Positions 19,561-30,590 of a stretch of 64,000 nt of DNA are shown one piece after another. Within the stretch, counting starts at the first letter, position 1, and every line of letters begins with the position of its first letter. The stretch lies in contig OX291544.1 in the NCBI GenBank assembly GCA_946406115.1, positions 2,666,001 to 2,730,000 on the forward strand, read 5' to 3'. The notes below the pieces were generated by a model. The model was not told the DNA's origin. It searched no databases and saw nothing but the letters and a program-made list of their open reading frames with translations. Source of the stretch: Apoda limacodes (taxonomy: Eukaryota; Arthropoda; Insecta; Lepidoptera; Limacodidae). A program made the position numbers and the translations under genes.

Positions 19561-20905
19561 GTAAATTACACCCGCCTTTCATTCAATTTCACCTTCGACT
19601 GTACGTAGAAATGTGTTAATAGACTTTTATTTTAGTAAGTGGCTGTAGATTTTTCTATTTGTACGTAATAGTAAATAGCTACTATAGGTAGCGGTTTGAA
19701 TTGTAGCTTCATGTTATAAGTATGAAGGGAAGTTCATGTTATAAAATAAAACTAGTCTTGTTGAAATAACAGTGTTGTTTACTAAAAACAAGTAAAATTT
19801 AATGGAATTGCAAATAACGTGTAAAAAACTCTTACAATCTGCGTTTCATTACACCGCGGACCGATACGAGTAGCTCTCTCGATGCGAAGCGTACGGTTGA
19901 TGATAACTGGTCAGTGTACCTGGTAGATGAAGGAAGGGCTGCGGCGGGTAGTGCGTCAAATCTGTTCAGTTCAGGGTTACTAATCGTAGAGCGGCGGTAA
20001 AAACGAATCCCCGCCCAAAGATTACTTATACGTCTAGATACCGTGTTCAGGAACACAAAACGAGCCAATCCGAGTACCTGATTTTTCATGTACTTGCCGT
20101 CAACACTACATTATACGTAATCTGTGCGTCGACGCAAACTGTGCTCCCGCGAAAAGTTATAAAAATGACAGTTTGTGCAATAAAATTGGGTAGAAACTAT
20201 TGGCAAAAAACACTTGATTAAAAATAAATCACTTTTCACAAGTTAGTACACTTATCTGCTTGTTATATTTGAGTTACGAACGAATTTTTCAAAATTATTA
20301 TTCGCCAGAGTAACAACAAATAGTCTGTGTTGCAAAATCAGAAGTCTGTACCTTAAATTCCCAAGTTCAGTAAGGTGATCATTAAAACGAAAATATATTC
20401 TTTTACCTACGTACATTACTTCAGGTTGATAAAGTATTTCTGTAATGATGACGCCTTTGACACATTGTGTTCACAGAACGTAATCACTTATGCAATTTTA
20501 TAAATTTTACTTTAACACAAACATAACAGTCGGATGTAAATCACAATGGAAAAAGTAGTATGTCTAATGTATTAATGGAACTACGAAACTAAATTAATTT
20601 ATCACCGTAACTTAATACACATTAGTAGTTCAATAAAAATCTCTTGTCTTCACAACGAAAGGTAACGTTACACCTTGAACTTTTTGTATAAAATTTTAAA
20701 TTTAATTACCTACTACTACTACTACATTAGCAAGACGGCCAGTATGACCAGTAATGACCACGCGCAATTGGGTGTGTAAAATAATAAGGCTGTCTCATTG
20801 TCACGTCATGTCACGCTTCCGCCACGTGGCGCCAGCGTCCTACCTAACTAGTCGGCCGGCGCGGCAAATCAAAAGTGCGCAAACAGCAGGCTACACGGTT
20901 GCATT
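19561..20905. other. Non-coding stretch with a TE-derived ORF and a GC-rich patch
   Basis: The 85-aa minus-strand ORF (20089-19832) has balanced codon use. However, its DNA shares ACACGGTATCTAGACGTA and TAATCTTTG with 21580-21605, so it is more likely repeat-derived than a host gene. The 20805-20910 patch is GC and CpG rich (CGCCACGTGGCGCC, CGGCCGGCGCGG) and could be a promoter. A CTA microsatellite lies at 20711-20725. Confidence 0.4.
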
Positions 20906-20906
20906 A

Positions 20907-21274
20907 AGGGCGCGTTCGTTCTGGGATTAAGAGTTCCCACGAATGATACTTTTCACACTTTTGATAACGTCAGTTTTGCCACCGACACCTAACGTTCGTG
21001 TAGCTTTGAAACGTTACTAACAAAATTTGCAAAACGAACGGTTGGCGTACACACACTACGATAAAACACACACACACTACCATAAACAATGAATATGTAT
21101 AGGCAGTTTGACAGATTAACACAAAAACCCCATCTCCCGGCATGGGTCTAAGGTTTTATTTTTGGTGGCAAAAGTGACAAAAATAACAAAAAAATCGTAA
21201 ACGAACGCATGAGAGTTTGTCACAGATGATACTAAAATTTTGATATTTTTGATACCAATGCTAAACGAACGGGG
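20907..21274. mobile_element. Possible MITE with GGGCGCGTTCGTT ends
   Basis: The left end GGGCGCGTTCGTTCTGGGAT and the reverse complement of the right end, GCCCCGTTCGTTTAG, are related. Directly next to the right end a second GCGCGTTCGTTTTGGGAT begins at 21274, so two elements may abut or be nested. No transposase. The target duplication is not resolved. Confidence 0.4.
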
Positions 21275-21417
21275 CGCGTTCGTTTTGGGATGATTCATTA
21301 CTTTTGTCACCTGTCATCCGTACGTAAATAATTAATCCGGGATAAAATTACTCTACGTTTATCCCAAAATGTTTAAAAAATAAAAGTCCACCTGTGCAAA
21401 GCAGGGACGGGCCGCTA
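21275..21417 (+). mobile_element. Element remnants ending in a Helitron-like 3' terminus
   Basis: The segment ends GCAGGGACGGGCCGCTAG followed by T at 21418. It is preceded by a CCTGTGCAAAGCAGGG hairpin-like phrase, which fits a Helitron 3' end. The 5' end is not identified, and the first part resembles the GCGCGTTCGTT element. Confidence 0.45.
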
Positions 21418-22438
21418 GTACCGAATAAAGGTAAAATTTCTCCAATTTGGGATAATCACTTTAGGGTTGTTAACACCAAAATAACGCACACAGATGTAAA
21501 AATGATAGTCGTTTTACCTGATTTACACACACATGGCTACGAAAATGGCTCGCAGTGCTCCGTTTGCTGTTGTTTGGGACACGGTATCTAGACGTAGTAA
21601 TCTTTGCCCCCACCAGATAAGCAGTTATACCTGGCGAACGCCTTGTCATACTTATCATGCAATTCGGTATGTCGGTATATATGCGAACTATCGAAAAAAC
21701 TTCGATAGCGCGATGTAAGACGCGTGACGTTAACCTTAATTCGTAGCAGTACGATATGATGTTTGTTAGTAGTAAACTTCATTAATTCTTAGAATGGTGT
21801 TTGTAAACGTTAATTGGCCTTCACTGTAATGACAAGTAGTGTTTTATCTGCCCACTTTAATAAAACTTTTTGTAGTCTTTAGTAAGCTTTAAATGTTAAT
21901 ATTAAATACTCTACTCATAAATTCGAGGAAAGTTTTATAGAATTCGTAAAAGTCTGTAATCTGAAGCAGAAAATATTAATAACGGAAACGAATAAAACTA
22001 TTTTGCTGTTATAATTTTATGGAATTAATAAAATGTACTTAAATTTATATTGTTTTTTAATTTCCAGAAAAAAAATTTTGAAATTAATAAAATTAAGTAT
22101 TAACGCATTTTTATAAACAGTTTTTTAATTCGAACAATATTTTTTTTCTCCGTGTACCTATCTATTTTTATCCATTCAACCAACAGTATTGCCTAAAATA
22201 TGCTATGTTACATTAGGTACAAATTTAGGGGATAAATAAAATAGTTATTTGTTGTGCAAGGCTGAAATGTTGCTTTTTGTCGTGAGTGCCTGTATTGAAT
22301 ACCGAGCAAGGCACAATGTACCAAAATTCAAAGGCACGAAACCCAAAAAAAATTCCAGCCGTGCAAAACACACAATTGTTCATCTCACTTCAGCAAGGAA
22401 AATATATACAAGATACAAGAAAAACAATAGTTAGTGGT
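21418..22438. other. Non-coding stretch with dispersed-repeat fragment
   Basis: 21530-21720 contains CGGTATCTAGACGTAGTAAT and CAGATAAGCAGTTATACC and is related to 20040. The overlapping ORFs here on both strands are artefacts. 21780-22438 is AT-rich with nothing recognised. Confidence 0.45.
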
Positions 22439-22439
22439 T

Positions 22440-22515
22440 ACAACAACAATGGGTACAACATTTTACAACAACAATGGGTACAACATTTTACAACAACAAT
22501 GGGTACAACATTTTA
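22440..22515 (+). repeat. 25-bp tandem repeat, 3 copies
   Basis: Three units of ACAACAACAATGGGTACAAC plus ATTTT, with no differences between copies. Confidence 0.9.
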
Positions 22516-23488
22516 TAAGTCTCTAAAATAGGTTAAGCGCCTTTTTTATGTCCGCATGTAGTCAACAAATTACACGCTCAGAGGTACTTACCTATTTTTG
22601 CGGGTAAACTTAGGATTTGTACATCACTGGTGGAGTTACTTATGTTTTTTAATTATTAACTTTAAGTTTGTTTAGTATAAGTAATATGTTTATAGTAAAA
22701 ACAACCAAAATGTTAAAACCCCTTACGTAATTCCAAATAAATGTTTTTTTTTCTTTTTTTGAAGGTGTGGCCGAAATTCAACGATGCCAATTTTAAAATT
22801 TCTAGAACAAAAATTATACTTGACACTTATTTATTCTTGTTGTATTCAATAATTAAACAATCAATTATCTATTAAATAAGATCAAACAAAACCATCCGAA
22901 ATGCGGTTTTATTATCATTGTTTTTGTAGAATAAAAAAATAACTTTTACGCGCAAGCGGATAAAGTAGGCTTTTTAGGCGGATGAAGATTTTATATTTTT
23001 ATTGCAGGTATTATACGTACGTACCTACGTACGTACTATTATCTTAGCAAAATACTATAGCAATAAAAATAGAAAATATTCCTTATTACTGGAACAGAAA
23101 GCAAAATCATAACAATGAATATGCCTATTTTCTTTAAAATAAAAATAAGTATTTGATAAAACTTCTTTTGAATATAAACGACAATTAAAAATATTCTTTT
23201 ATTTAAGTAGTACATAGTAAAAATTGAAGTAGATTTTTGATTTTTATTTTTTATACAAAGAGGAGCAGAATAAAAAATAGTTAATCTTTTCAGATTCTAT
23301 AAAAACTGTTCCTTAAATATTATGATCTTAAAATTAATTGTTTAACTTACAATGTTTACATTGCAAACTTATAACATAGAAACCACCATTTATTTCGACT
23401 TAAAATTAACGCACATCCCACAAAAGGGGTTAAAAAGACATACAATTTTCAGGGTGAATTAATTTAATTGTTAGCACTACTAAAATAA
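22516..23488. other. Non-coding stretch
   Basis: AT-rich, nothing coding. A perfect short palindromic patch around 23016-23036 (TACGTACGTACCTACGTACG) is noted. Confidence 0.5.
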
Positions 23489-23494
23489 TTTATT
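23489..23494 (-). terminator. Candidate polyadenylation signal for the 23576-23665 exon
   Basis: AATAAA on the minus strand, about 82 nt after the stop codon of the candidate terminal exon. Positional support only. Confidence 0.3.
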
Positions 23495-23575
23495 TTTGAA
23501 TAATATACGATAAATACTCGCTTTGATAAAAGTTTTATAAAGATCTACAATACATACAATGTTTTAGATGTTAGA

Positions 23576-23665
23576 TTATAAAGAATCAGCTACACGTACC
23601 CCTGATGCAGGTTGCGGTACTCGTTCAACATCAGGTTCATCTGATTGTATTTTTTCAATCAAAAA
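23576..23665 (-). CDS. Candidate terminal exon of an unidentified gene
   Basis: On the minus strand an AG at 23667-23666 is followed by 29 open codons in phase 0 and a TAA at 23578-23576. The frame reads FLIEKIQSDEPDVERV then PQPASGVRVADSL. Balanced codon use and a polar, acidic C-terminal tail look like genuine coding sequence in a strongly AT-rich setting. The polypyrimidine tract before the AG is weak. Upstream on the minus strand lies the 54-bp array (23692-24327), which would be in the preceding intron, and beyond it the BEL element. I do not recognise the family; a C-terminal cytoplasmic tail is one possibility. It could be a chance frame. Confidence 0.35.
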   Translation of the reverse strand, partial: FLIEKIQSDEPDVERVPQPASGVRVADSL

Positions 23666-23691
23666 CTATAAATTACCTAATAAATCATGAT

Positions 23692-24327
23692 CAGTTGTAA
23701 AAGATAACAAGTGGTCTCGGATATCTCCCTGCGTGATGCTTAGACAATAAGTAAAAGAAACCAAGTGGGCTTGGATGTCTCCCTGCGTGTTGCTTAGACA
23801 ATCAGTAAAGGATACCAAGTGGGCTCGGATGTCTTCCTGCGTGATGCTTAGACAAGCTGTAAAAGATACCAAGTGGGATCAAATGTCTCCCTGCGTGATG
23901 CTTAGGCAATCAGTAAAAGAAACCAAGTGGACTCGGATGTCTCTCTGCGTGATGCTTAGACAATCAGTAAAAGATACCAAGTTGGCTCGGATGTCTCCCT
24001 GCGTGATGCTTAGACAATCAATAAAAAACACCAAGTGGGCTCGGATGTCTCCCTGCGTGATGCTCAGACAATCTGTAAAGGATACCAAGTGGGCTCGAAT
24101 GTCTCCCTGCGTGATGCTGAGGCAATCAGTAAAAGAAACCAAGTGGACTCGGATGTCTCCCTGCGTGATGCTTAGACAATCAGTAAAAGAAACCAAGTGG
24201 GCTCGGATGTCTTCCTGCGTGATGCTTAGACAATCAGTAAAAAATGCCAAGTGGGATCGGATGTCTCCCTGCGTGATGCTTAGACAATCAGTAAAAGATA
24301 CCAAGTGGGCTCGGATGTCTTCCTGAG
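23692..24327 (+). repeat. 54-bp tandem array, about 12 copies
   Basis: Units contain CCAAGTGGGCTCGGATGTCT, CCCTGCGTGATGCTTAGACA and ATCAGTAAAAGATA with a few per cent divergence. The 54-bp period opens an 18-residue repeat frame on both strands (for example SPCVMLRQSVKDTKWARM), which I regard as an artefact. The last unit is interrupted after CTTCCTGAG by the 3' LTR of the BEL element at 24328. Confidence 0.9.
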
Positions 24328-24515
24328 TGGTCTTTGTAAGACCTAGTAGTTAAAAGAGATTGAATAAGAAAGGGTAAAAATTAGGGATACTTACAATTGT
24401 TGAGAATTTTCTTCTTTAATTGAGCTGATGTTTCCTGATGAGCACTGGATACACTTCACTGAGTTTACACTAGCCCGGGCGGGTAAAGAGTTTTATATGA
24501 AATTCAAAATGTGCA
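24328..24515 (-). repeat. 3' LTR of the BEL/Pao element
   Basis: 188 bp. On the minus strand it begins TGCACATTTTGAATTTC and ends TTACAAAGACCA, giving the usual TG...CA. Compared with the 5' LTR it differs by four substitutions, a 1-bp insertion and a 4-bp deletion. The 54-bp array touches it directly on the low-coordinate side. Confidence 0.85.
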
Positions 24516-24710
24516 CATAAACTTTTCGTTATAGTTCAAAAACTTCTGACATTCACATCTGTAGCAAGCGGAGACACAGTGTTGCTGCGCTCAAAGTGTG
24601 GCCGCTTTATTCGTCGATTGCGAGGTGCGTTCTTATTAACGTCACGACAGTTTGGCGTGAACATCCTTGGAGATGGTCTCTGGGCTGAGATCCTCTTCAT
24701 TTCTGCGTCC
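24516..24710 (-). other. BEL 3' untranslated region
   Basis: Sequence between the integrase stop (24711-24713) and the 3' LTR. It does not contain an env-like frame. A polypurine tract next to the LTR is not obvious. Confidence 0.5.
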
Positions 24711-26003
24711 TCATGAGTTCTGAGTGTTTGGGCTGAGTGGAGCAAGACCATCATCCCTGGGCAGATCAATTGGGAGTCTTGCCAACTTCAGTAGCGTTCC
24801 ATTGGCCGTGTGTAACTCCACAACACGGGTAATTCCATCCTTGCCGGGCAAAGTGCGGATGATTCTTCCCATCTTCCATTGTAGAGGCGGCAGGTTGTCC
24901 ACCTTGATGAGGACTAATTCACCTACTTGGGAAGGAACTGACTTGGAAAGCCATTTGGAACGTGACTGAAGGGTGTGCAGGTAAGTGCGGGTCCATTGGG
25001 ACCAGAAGTGCTGAGAGAGGGCTTGGATGAGTTTAAAACGCTTGAGAGCCGACATTGATCTATTATCAAAGGATGGTTCAGGAAAGGCAGTGAGGGGACG
25101 GCCAATAAGGAAGTGGCCGGCTGTGAGTCGTTCAAGGGTGGAAGGATCAGAAGAGAGAGGGCAGAGTGGTTTGGAGTTGAGGACAGCCTCAATCCTTGTT
25201 AAGAGGGTGGAAAATTCCTCAAATGTGAGTCGCTGCTCACCAATGATTGTATATAAAAGTTGTTTGGTAGATTTTACGGCGGTTTCATGCAAACCTATAA
25301 ACGAAGGAGCTGAAGGTGGGTTAAGCCACCATGTTATGTGCTGATTAGCGAGTTTGTGTGCAATTTTTTTCATTGTTAGAAGCAAGGAAATTTTGAATGT
25401 CTATGAGCTGATTCCTAGCACCTACATAATATGTGCCACAATCTAAGCGGATAAGAGTTGGATCACCGCGTCGCGAAACAAATCGTTGCAATGTCGCCAG
25501 AAACGCATCCGTTGAGAGTTTGGAAACGGCTTCGAGGTGCACAGCCTTTGTGGCAAGACACACAAAAATGCTAAAATAATCTTTAAGGAGTTTTGCGCTA
25601 CGAAATGTGTTGGATTTAATTAAAAATGGGCTGGCAAAATCGGTTGACACTTGTGCAAAAAAAGGTTGTGGGCTGACTCTGTCTGCAGGTAGATCTGCCA
25701 TAAACGGGGCCTTTAGTTGTGGGCGAAATTTGAAGCAATGCATACACTTGTACACACGGTGTCTGATAATTTGACGAGCTGATAGAATCCAGAATTGCTG
25801 GCGTAAAATGGCGTGTAATATGTCAAAGCTTGCATGGCAGTGTATTTAGCGCTGGGTAAAATAAGAGGGTGGTGAGCTTCATATCTAAGGGCCGAGTTGG
25901 CTAAGCGACCACCTACTCTGAGCAGATCATCCTTTAAAAAGGGTGAGAGGCGTTGTAGTCGCACAGTACAAGTTTTATTAGTGCGCAGACGGTGGATGTC
26001 CAC
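24711..26003 (-). pseudogene. BEL integrase (zinc-binding part, DDE core, C-terminal domain), frameshifted
   Basis: Three overlapping frames encode it. 26003-25713 holds RLSPFLKDDLLRVGGRLAN, the linker before the zinc finger. 25755-25345 continues with YKCMHCFKFRP (CxxC of the zinc-binding domain), STDFASPF (first catalytic Asp), FVCLATKAVHLEAV and RLDCGTYYVGA (second Asp; family usually SDNGTNF). 25385-24711 holds GLHETAVKS (catalytic Glu) and the tail LVLIKVDNLPPLQWKMGRI typical of Pao integrases. It would splice retroviral-like cDNA ends into host DNA. Frame changes near 25730 and 25370 inactivate it. Confidence 0.85.
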
Positions 26004-26241
26004 GGCTGAACAAAGCGCACCCAGTGTAAGAGCGCTTCTTAGCGTTCGCTGACAGTAATGGGTCCCATGAGGCGGGCGTCACGTTTTGTGCGGCAATTGT
26101 GGGCAAAACGTTTTATGCAGGCGGTTACACCTATCAGAGTGTCAAATGAGCTGAATCGCGTGCGTAGCTCTGTATCAAGATCAGGTACAGCAATGTGAGC
26201 TACCATTTTCCTGGGTTTGAGTTATGGGAGCAGATGATAAC

Positions 26242-26720
26242 CTAGAGCTGGAGGCATAGTCGGCCAGGTATCTGGTGGGGCTTTAAGCCATTCAGGTCTT
26301 GAGCAGACATACCTCTGCTTGCACTGTCGGCAGGGTTTAAAGGAGAAGTTACATGTCTCCAAATGGGATTACATGTAGTGGCCTTAACCGCAGAGACCCG
26401 GTTGGCCTCAAACACTTGTAGTGATTGAGGAGGAGTATTCAGCCAGGCAAGGACGATGGTACTGTCTGACCAACAGAAATGGTGCTGAATTTGAATCTGA
26501 GCAGAAAGTTGAGCTGATAACCGGGCAATGAGCTGGGACAAGAGATGGGCGGCTGATAACTCCAATTTTGGGATAGTCTGGCGGTTTTTGATAGGAGCTA
26601 CCTTATATTTGGAAGTGAGCAGATTGACGTGAACCTTACCACTGGGTTCAGTTTCGTGGAGGTATATTACCGCAGCATATCCAGATTCAGATGCATCAGC
26701 AATGCCGTGCAGAGTAAAGT
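26242..26720 (-). pseudogene. BEL RNase H domain
   Basis: The minus-strand frame shows ADASESGYAAVIYL (first Asp), PKLELSAAHLLSQL (Glu) and FCWSDSTIVLAWL (second Asp), the D-E-D set of Pao RNase H. It then has SRGMSAQDL. It degrades the RNA strand during reverse transcription in active relatives. It is frame-shifted relative to the RT upstream, and between 26242 and 26003 the link to integrase is also broken. Confidence 0.8.
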
Positions 26721-28157
26721 GGAACCTTTGTTTGAGCAGACCTTTATAGGAAGTTCAAGAGCAGAAAGTCGAGGTAAGTCATCGAATATGTGCTGACACT
26801 GAAGAGTAAGCTCGGTAGGAGTTGGTTCATCCCAATCCAGTTTTAAAGTCCAGAGATGCTGGATTAATAATTTTGCGCGGAAGATGACAGGGCTGATCCA
26901 TCCATTTGGATCAAACAGGCGGGCTATAGTGCTGAGGATGGATCGTTTTGTGAAATTCTCCAAGACCGGGACTGAGATGTTGTAGGTAAACATATCAGTC
27001 TGTGGAATCCAGTGAATAACAAGTACCTTGATGGCATTGGAGTCTAGGCTGAGATCAAAGTCCTTAGGCATGTCACACTGGTCTTCAGGAAATCGGTCTA
27101 GAAGTTCTTGGGAGTTAGAGGTCCATTTTCGCAAATTAATTCCTCCCAGAGCTAATAACTCGATTAGTTCGTTCTGCAGTGCCTGGGCATTTGCGACTGA
27201 GTCATGCCCTGTCAGGATGTCATCCACGAAAATAGAACGGGTAAAGACCAGGGCGGCCTGGGGGAAGCGATGTCTCTTATCGGAGACCAGCTGGAGGATA
27301 GAACGGTTAGCAAGGAAGGGGCTGGGCCGAAGACCATAGGTAACCGTGGACAAGGCATAAGTTAGTAGGGGCTGATCAGGAGCAGAGCGCCATAGAATGA
27401 GCTGAAATTGTCTTTAGTCTGGGTTAATAAGTATGTTCCTGAACATCATCTGGATGTCTCTGCTGAATACCACCTGGTGAGTGAGGCAGTGGAGGATGAT
27501 GTCAGTGATGTCTCGCTGAAGAGGCGGGCCGGTGTGCGGACAGCCATTAAGACTAATTCCGTTGGAAGCTGCCATCAAAAACTGTGCGGAGTTTTTCAGA
27601 ATTTGCTTTGAAGATACCATGTGAGGTATGTAGAAATGGGGCTTATTGATGAATGCACTTGGGTGACAGAGAGTCATATGGCCGAAGCGAATGTACTCTT
27701 GCATAAAGTCGATATATTTTGAGCGGAGGGTATGATCTCTTTGCAGTTTGCGTTCTAAGTTCAGAAATCGTCGTAGTGCGATGCCATGTGTTGTGCCGAA
27801 CTTTGGCGCGTCTGAAAGAAAGGGAAGAGACACTATATATTGACCTGAGGGGTCATGGGTTGTGGTGGAGCGGAAAATCTCCTCACATTTGTCATGAGCT
27901 GAGTTGATCTTGGGATGACCTTGAACTTCCTCAACTTTCCAAAATCTTTCAAGAGCAGAATGGATCTTCTCACTTGTGTGCTGAGGTTGAAAACTTTCAG
28001 TTTTTATTTGTGCTGAGTGTACTTGAGTTTCTGGTTTAGTATTTTGGTCAATAATTGGACCTAAAAGTGCAAAATTAAAAATCGTGCTGAAGGCTGTTGG
28101 CCTTTTTGGAACCTTCCAAAATTTGTCCAAGAACATCTGAACCCAATATAAGGTCAA
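26667..28157 (-). pseudogene. BEL reverse transcriptase, one internal stop
   Basis: A single frame from 28157 to 26667 is interrupted by one TAA at 27416-27414. It contains LERFWKVEEV (N-terminal region), HGIALRRFLNLERK, FSRDIQMMFRNI (palm motif A with Asp), the motif just after the stop (RQFQLILWR), VTYGLRPSPFLANRS (motif B) and FVDDILTG (motif C, catalytic Asp pair). The thumb region includes STIARLFDPNGWISPVI. The order and spacing are those of Pao RTs. The start overlaps the protease frame, with a frame change near 28105. The internal stop abolishes full-length product. Confidence 0.88.
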
Positions 28158-28494
28158 CAGGAGCTGGTAAATTGTAAGCTGAATCAGCTAGTGGGATACT
28201 GAATTTTTGTAACTTGGTCAAGGGCAGAAAACCAGTCAAACTTTTTAAAATGTTTGCCCTAATAGTTATTACTGGGTGTTCAGTGTGAATAGGCCGGAAT
28301 GTGATGAGCGTTGATGAGCTGGAACTTTGAGTGTGCTGATTACCTACACCTGAAATATTTAATTTTGTGTGCTGAAGTGGGATATGCAATTTTTTAGCCA
28401 TATCCTCAGTTAACAAAGTCAACATTGAACCTGTATCTAGCAACGCTCTTGCCTTATGGTACTTTCCATCACTGTCAGCTAGCTCTAGAGACAC
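28075..28494 (-). pseudogene. BEL aspartic protease (Pao-type peptidase)
   Basis: A 139-codon frame with the catalytic ALLDTGSMLTLLTEDMA motif and a downstream VDLILGSDVLGQIL block, as in Pao retropepsins that mature the polyprotein. It runs into the RT in a different frame. The start shown is just the first ATG in frame; in the intact family the protease is part of the polyprotein. Between 28494 and about 28930 only fragments of reading frame are visible. Confidence 0.8.
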
Positions 28495-28929
28495 TGTTGG
28501 TAAGAGAACTGGTGTCTCATAGGTGGTGTTGAACTGAAAATTTGAAGAAACATTTTTTTCAGAATGGGTAGGAAGACCTTGACAATTCAGTAGTTAAGGG
28601 CTGAATATTATTTTCAAAAAATTTTGTATTGTTTTTATGAGCTGATTTAAATTTTAAATTTTGAATGAACCTGTGGACATGTGTGAGGATTGTAAGTGTG
28701 AGGGCTGAGTGTGTTTATTTTCCAAAATGTGATGTTCTGTGATTGTAGATAGTCACAGTTGGCTGTGTTGCCTATGTGTAGTGTGTGTAGGGCTGGGTGT
28801 AGGTGAGTTGTTGATGTAATGGTCGTGTGACTTGTCTAGCGTGTGAGGAGCTGGGTTGTGTTGAGTAGTGTGGGCGCTGTCTAGGTTGTGCTCGTAAAGG
28901 GACAGGCAAAAGGTGAGCTGAGGTATGAG

Positions 28930-29165
28930 TCGGAAAGTTGGCTCCATGTCGATGCAGAGAGGTGTGATGATTGTCACTGTTGCACTCTCTACACCTACCA
29001 GTAGTCTTGCACTCACTCTAATAGGGCTGACCTAGACAGCGTCGGCACCTTTCACGGGCATTAATGAAGTCCCACCGACCTTGTACGGGCTGATTGTTGT
29101 ATTGCTTTCAGGCGACAAGCTTATGGCCTTTCATCCTGCACCATGAGCAATAAAAACTGTTGTTC
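28930..29165 (-). pseudogene. BEL Gag zinc-knuckle region, stops and frameshifts
   Basis: The minus-strand translation shows CFYCSWCRMKGHKLVA, a stop, then VQGRWDFINARERCRRC and, after another stop, SECKTTGRCREC. These Cys and His spacings correspond to the paired zinc knuckles that end Pao Gag. In-frame stops occur near 29116 and 29010. Confidence 0.7.
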
Positions 29166-30217
29166 GGTGGGGGTGAGTTATAAGCTGAGGGTGTGTTATG
29201 AGCTGTGAGTTGGCGTGGATGGGCTGAATGGGTCGAAATTGTGAAGAGTAAGCTGGACGAGTATAAATGGTCTGAAAGTGGACGTGAGGACGAGTAATGT
29301 TGGGCTGATTTGTCTGTCTGTTAGTACTGAGCGGAGAGGGATGACGGGAGGGCTGAAGCGGAGTATTCGCTCTCTCAGTTTCCTGGTAGCGCGAATGCTC
29401 TTCCAGAAAAGTGATGAGATTGTTTAAGGTGAGCAGATCATCATCTGAGCCATGTTTTCTTTCTAAGAGTGAGCGGAGTTCACCTTTGAGCTTTCGAACA
29501 ACGATCGACACAAAAACGTAGTCATTACCCTGTGGGAGCTTTAAATTATTTAGGGCCGACTGAGCTGAAATGAGCGGAGTTAAGAATGTAGACTTAATGT
29601 GTGAGCGGGATGTGATAGAAGGAAGCTCCAGTATAATATCCACAAACCGGTCAATGAGAATCCGCCGATTTTCGTAGCGCTTAGTTAGCGTGGCTAAGGC
29701 TACAGCGTAATTCTCATTGGTGATCTTAAGGTGGGCTATCATACTGAGCGCCTCACCTGACAAGCAAGAGAGCAGATAATGCAGTTTAATCGCATCTGTC
29801 AAATTGGTTATAGCATCGGTTAAACTTTTAAAAATTATAATAAAAGAGGGCCAGTCTTCCAATTTGGGCAGGACAGATGCGGGTGTTGAAGTTGAGGAGG
29901 GCTGAGGCGAAATCCGTTCAGTAGTTATTTGAGTTGAGCTCATCTTGGCTTTGGTTACATACACTTCTGAGTATACTCTATAGTACTGACTGTATGTCGC
30001 CTCTGCTTTCTCGTCTAGGTATGCGCAATTCAAAATTTCATAGTAAACCTCGTCCAGTTTACTCTTTATGTCATCCAGTTTAAAAAAAACGACCATCGAA
30101 ATTAGCAACGGTGTAGTGCCTGGTATCACCTGTAGTCACTGCTGCTGCAATGTCTTTAAGGTGTGCAATCGCCCTGACAGCCTCACGGAACTTCGCGGCT
30201 TGCGACTTGGACGGCAT
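29131..30217 (-). pseudogene. BEL Gag (DUF1759-like), frameshifted
   Basis: The natural start is the ATG at 30217-30215 (MPSKSQAAKFREAV). Its frame ends in a run of eight A on the plus strand (30082-30089); one base fewer would restore the frame into KLDDIKSKLDEVYYEI. The following 300 codons carry LPKLEDWPSF, LHYLLSCLSGEAL and LTKRYENRRILIDR, the signature of Pao Gag proteins (DUF1759). It would form the particle and bind RNA. The frame stops at 29133-29131 within the first zinc knuckle because of a second shift. The first break could be a sequencing error in a homopolymer. Confidence 0.8.
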
Positions 30218-30570
30218 TGCGACGTTTAGAGGGAATAAAAATAGGAAATTTAAACAAAAGATAAAGATTTTTACGTCAGCAACAACGAAATTACACTAAT
30301 AAAATAAAACTAGTGACAGTACAAAATAATGGTTATGAGCTGAGTAGGTTTTTTTTTGTTACAAAAAATAAAAGTAGGTAATTTTTTTAGGATTTTACGA
30401 CTAATTAAAGGACGGAAATTAGGTTGGGATGTCACGTTACGATAAATAGATCGTACAGCTTCAAGCTTTAAAAATGGCTGAGTCGAGAATATGAAGATTC
30501 GACGAAAAATTTGGGGCTGAAAATAACGCCGGTAATAGGGCTGTAACTAGTGGACTGTAATTTATAGGGC

Positions 30571-30590
30571 TGATTACTCGAAGGACCAAA
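30571..30590 (-). promoter_or_regulatory. Primer binding site of the BEL element
   Basis: Directly inside the 5' LTR the minus strand reads TTTGGTCCTTCGAGTAATCA. A tRNA-complementary primer site is expected at exactly this place, and TGGTCCTTCGAG is wording I recall from other insect BEL/Pao elements. The tRNA is not identified. Confidence 0.6.

Noticed and set aside
19832..20089. 85-aa ORF as a host gene
   Set aside because: Its DNA shares a stretch including CGGTATCTAGACGTA with 21580-21605, so a repeat origin is more likely. No splice sites or homologue were recognised.
23775..24326. 183-aa ORF with an 18-residue repeat, and the opposing 141-aa ORF
   Set aside because: Both are by-products of the 54-bp array. 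There is no start context, signal or domain, and both strands are open equally.
24516..24710. env-like third ORF in the BEL element
   Set aside because: Fewer than 200 bp separate the integrase stop from the 3' LTR, and no frame with a signal peptide or membrane helix is present.
27719..27907. Plus-strand ORFs across the BEL element (for example 25027-25344, 27028-27339, 27719-27907)
   Set aside because: Antisense shadows of the gag-pol coding frames.
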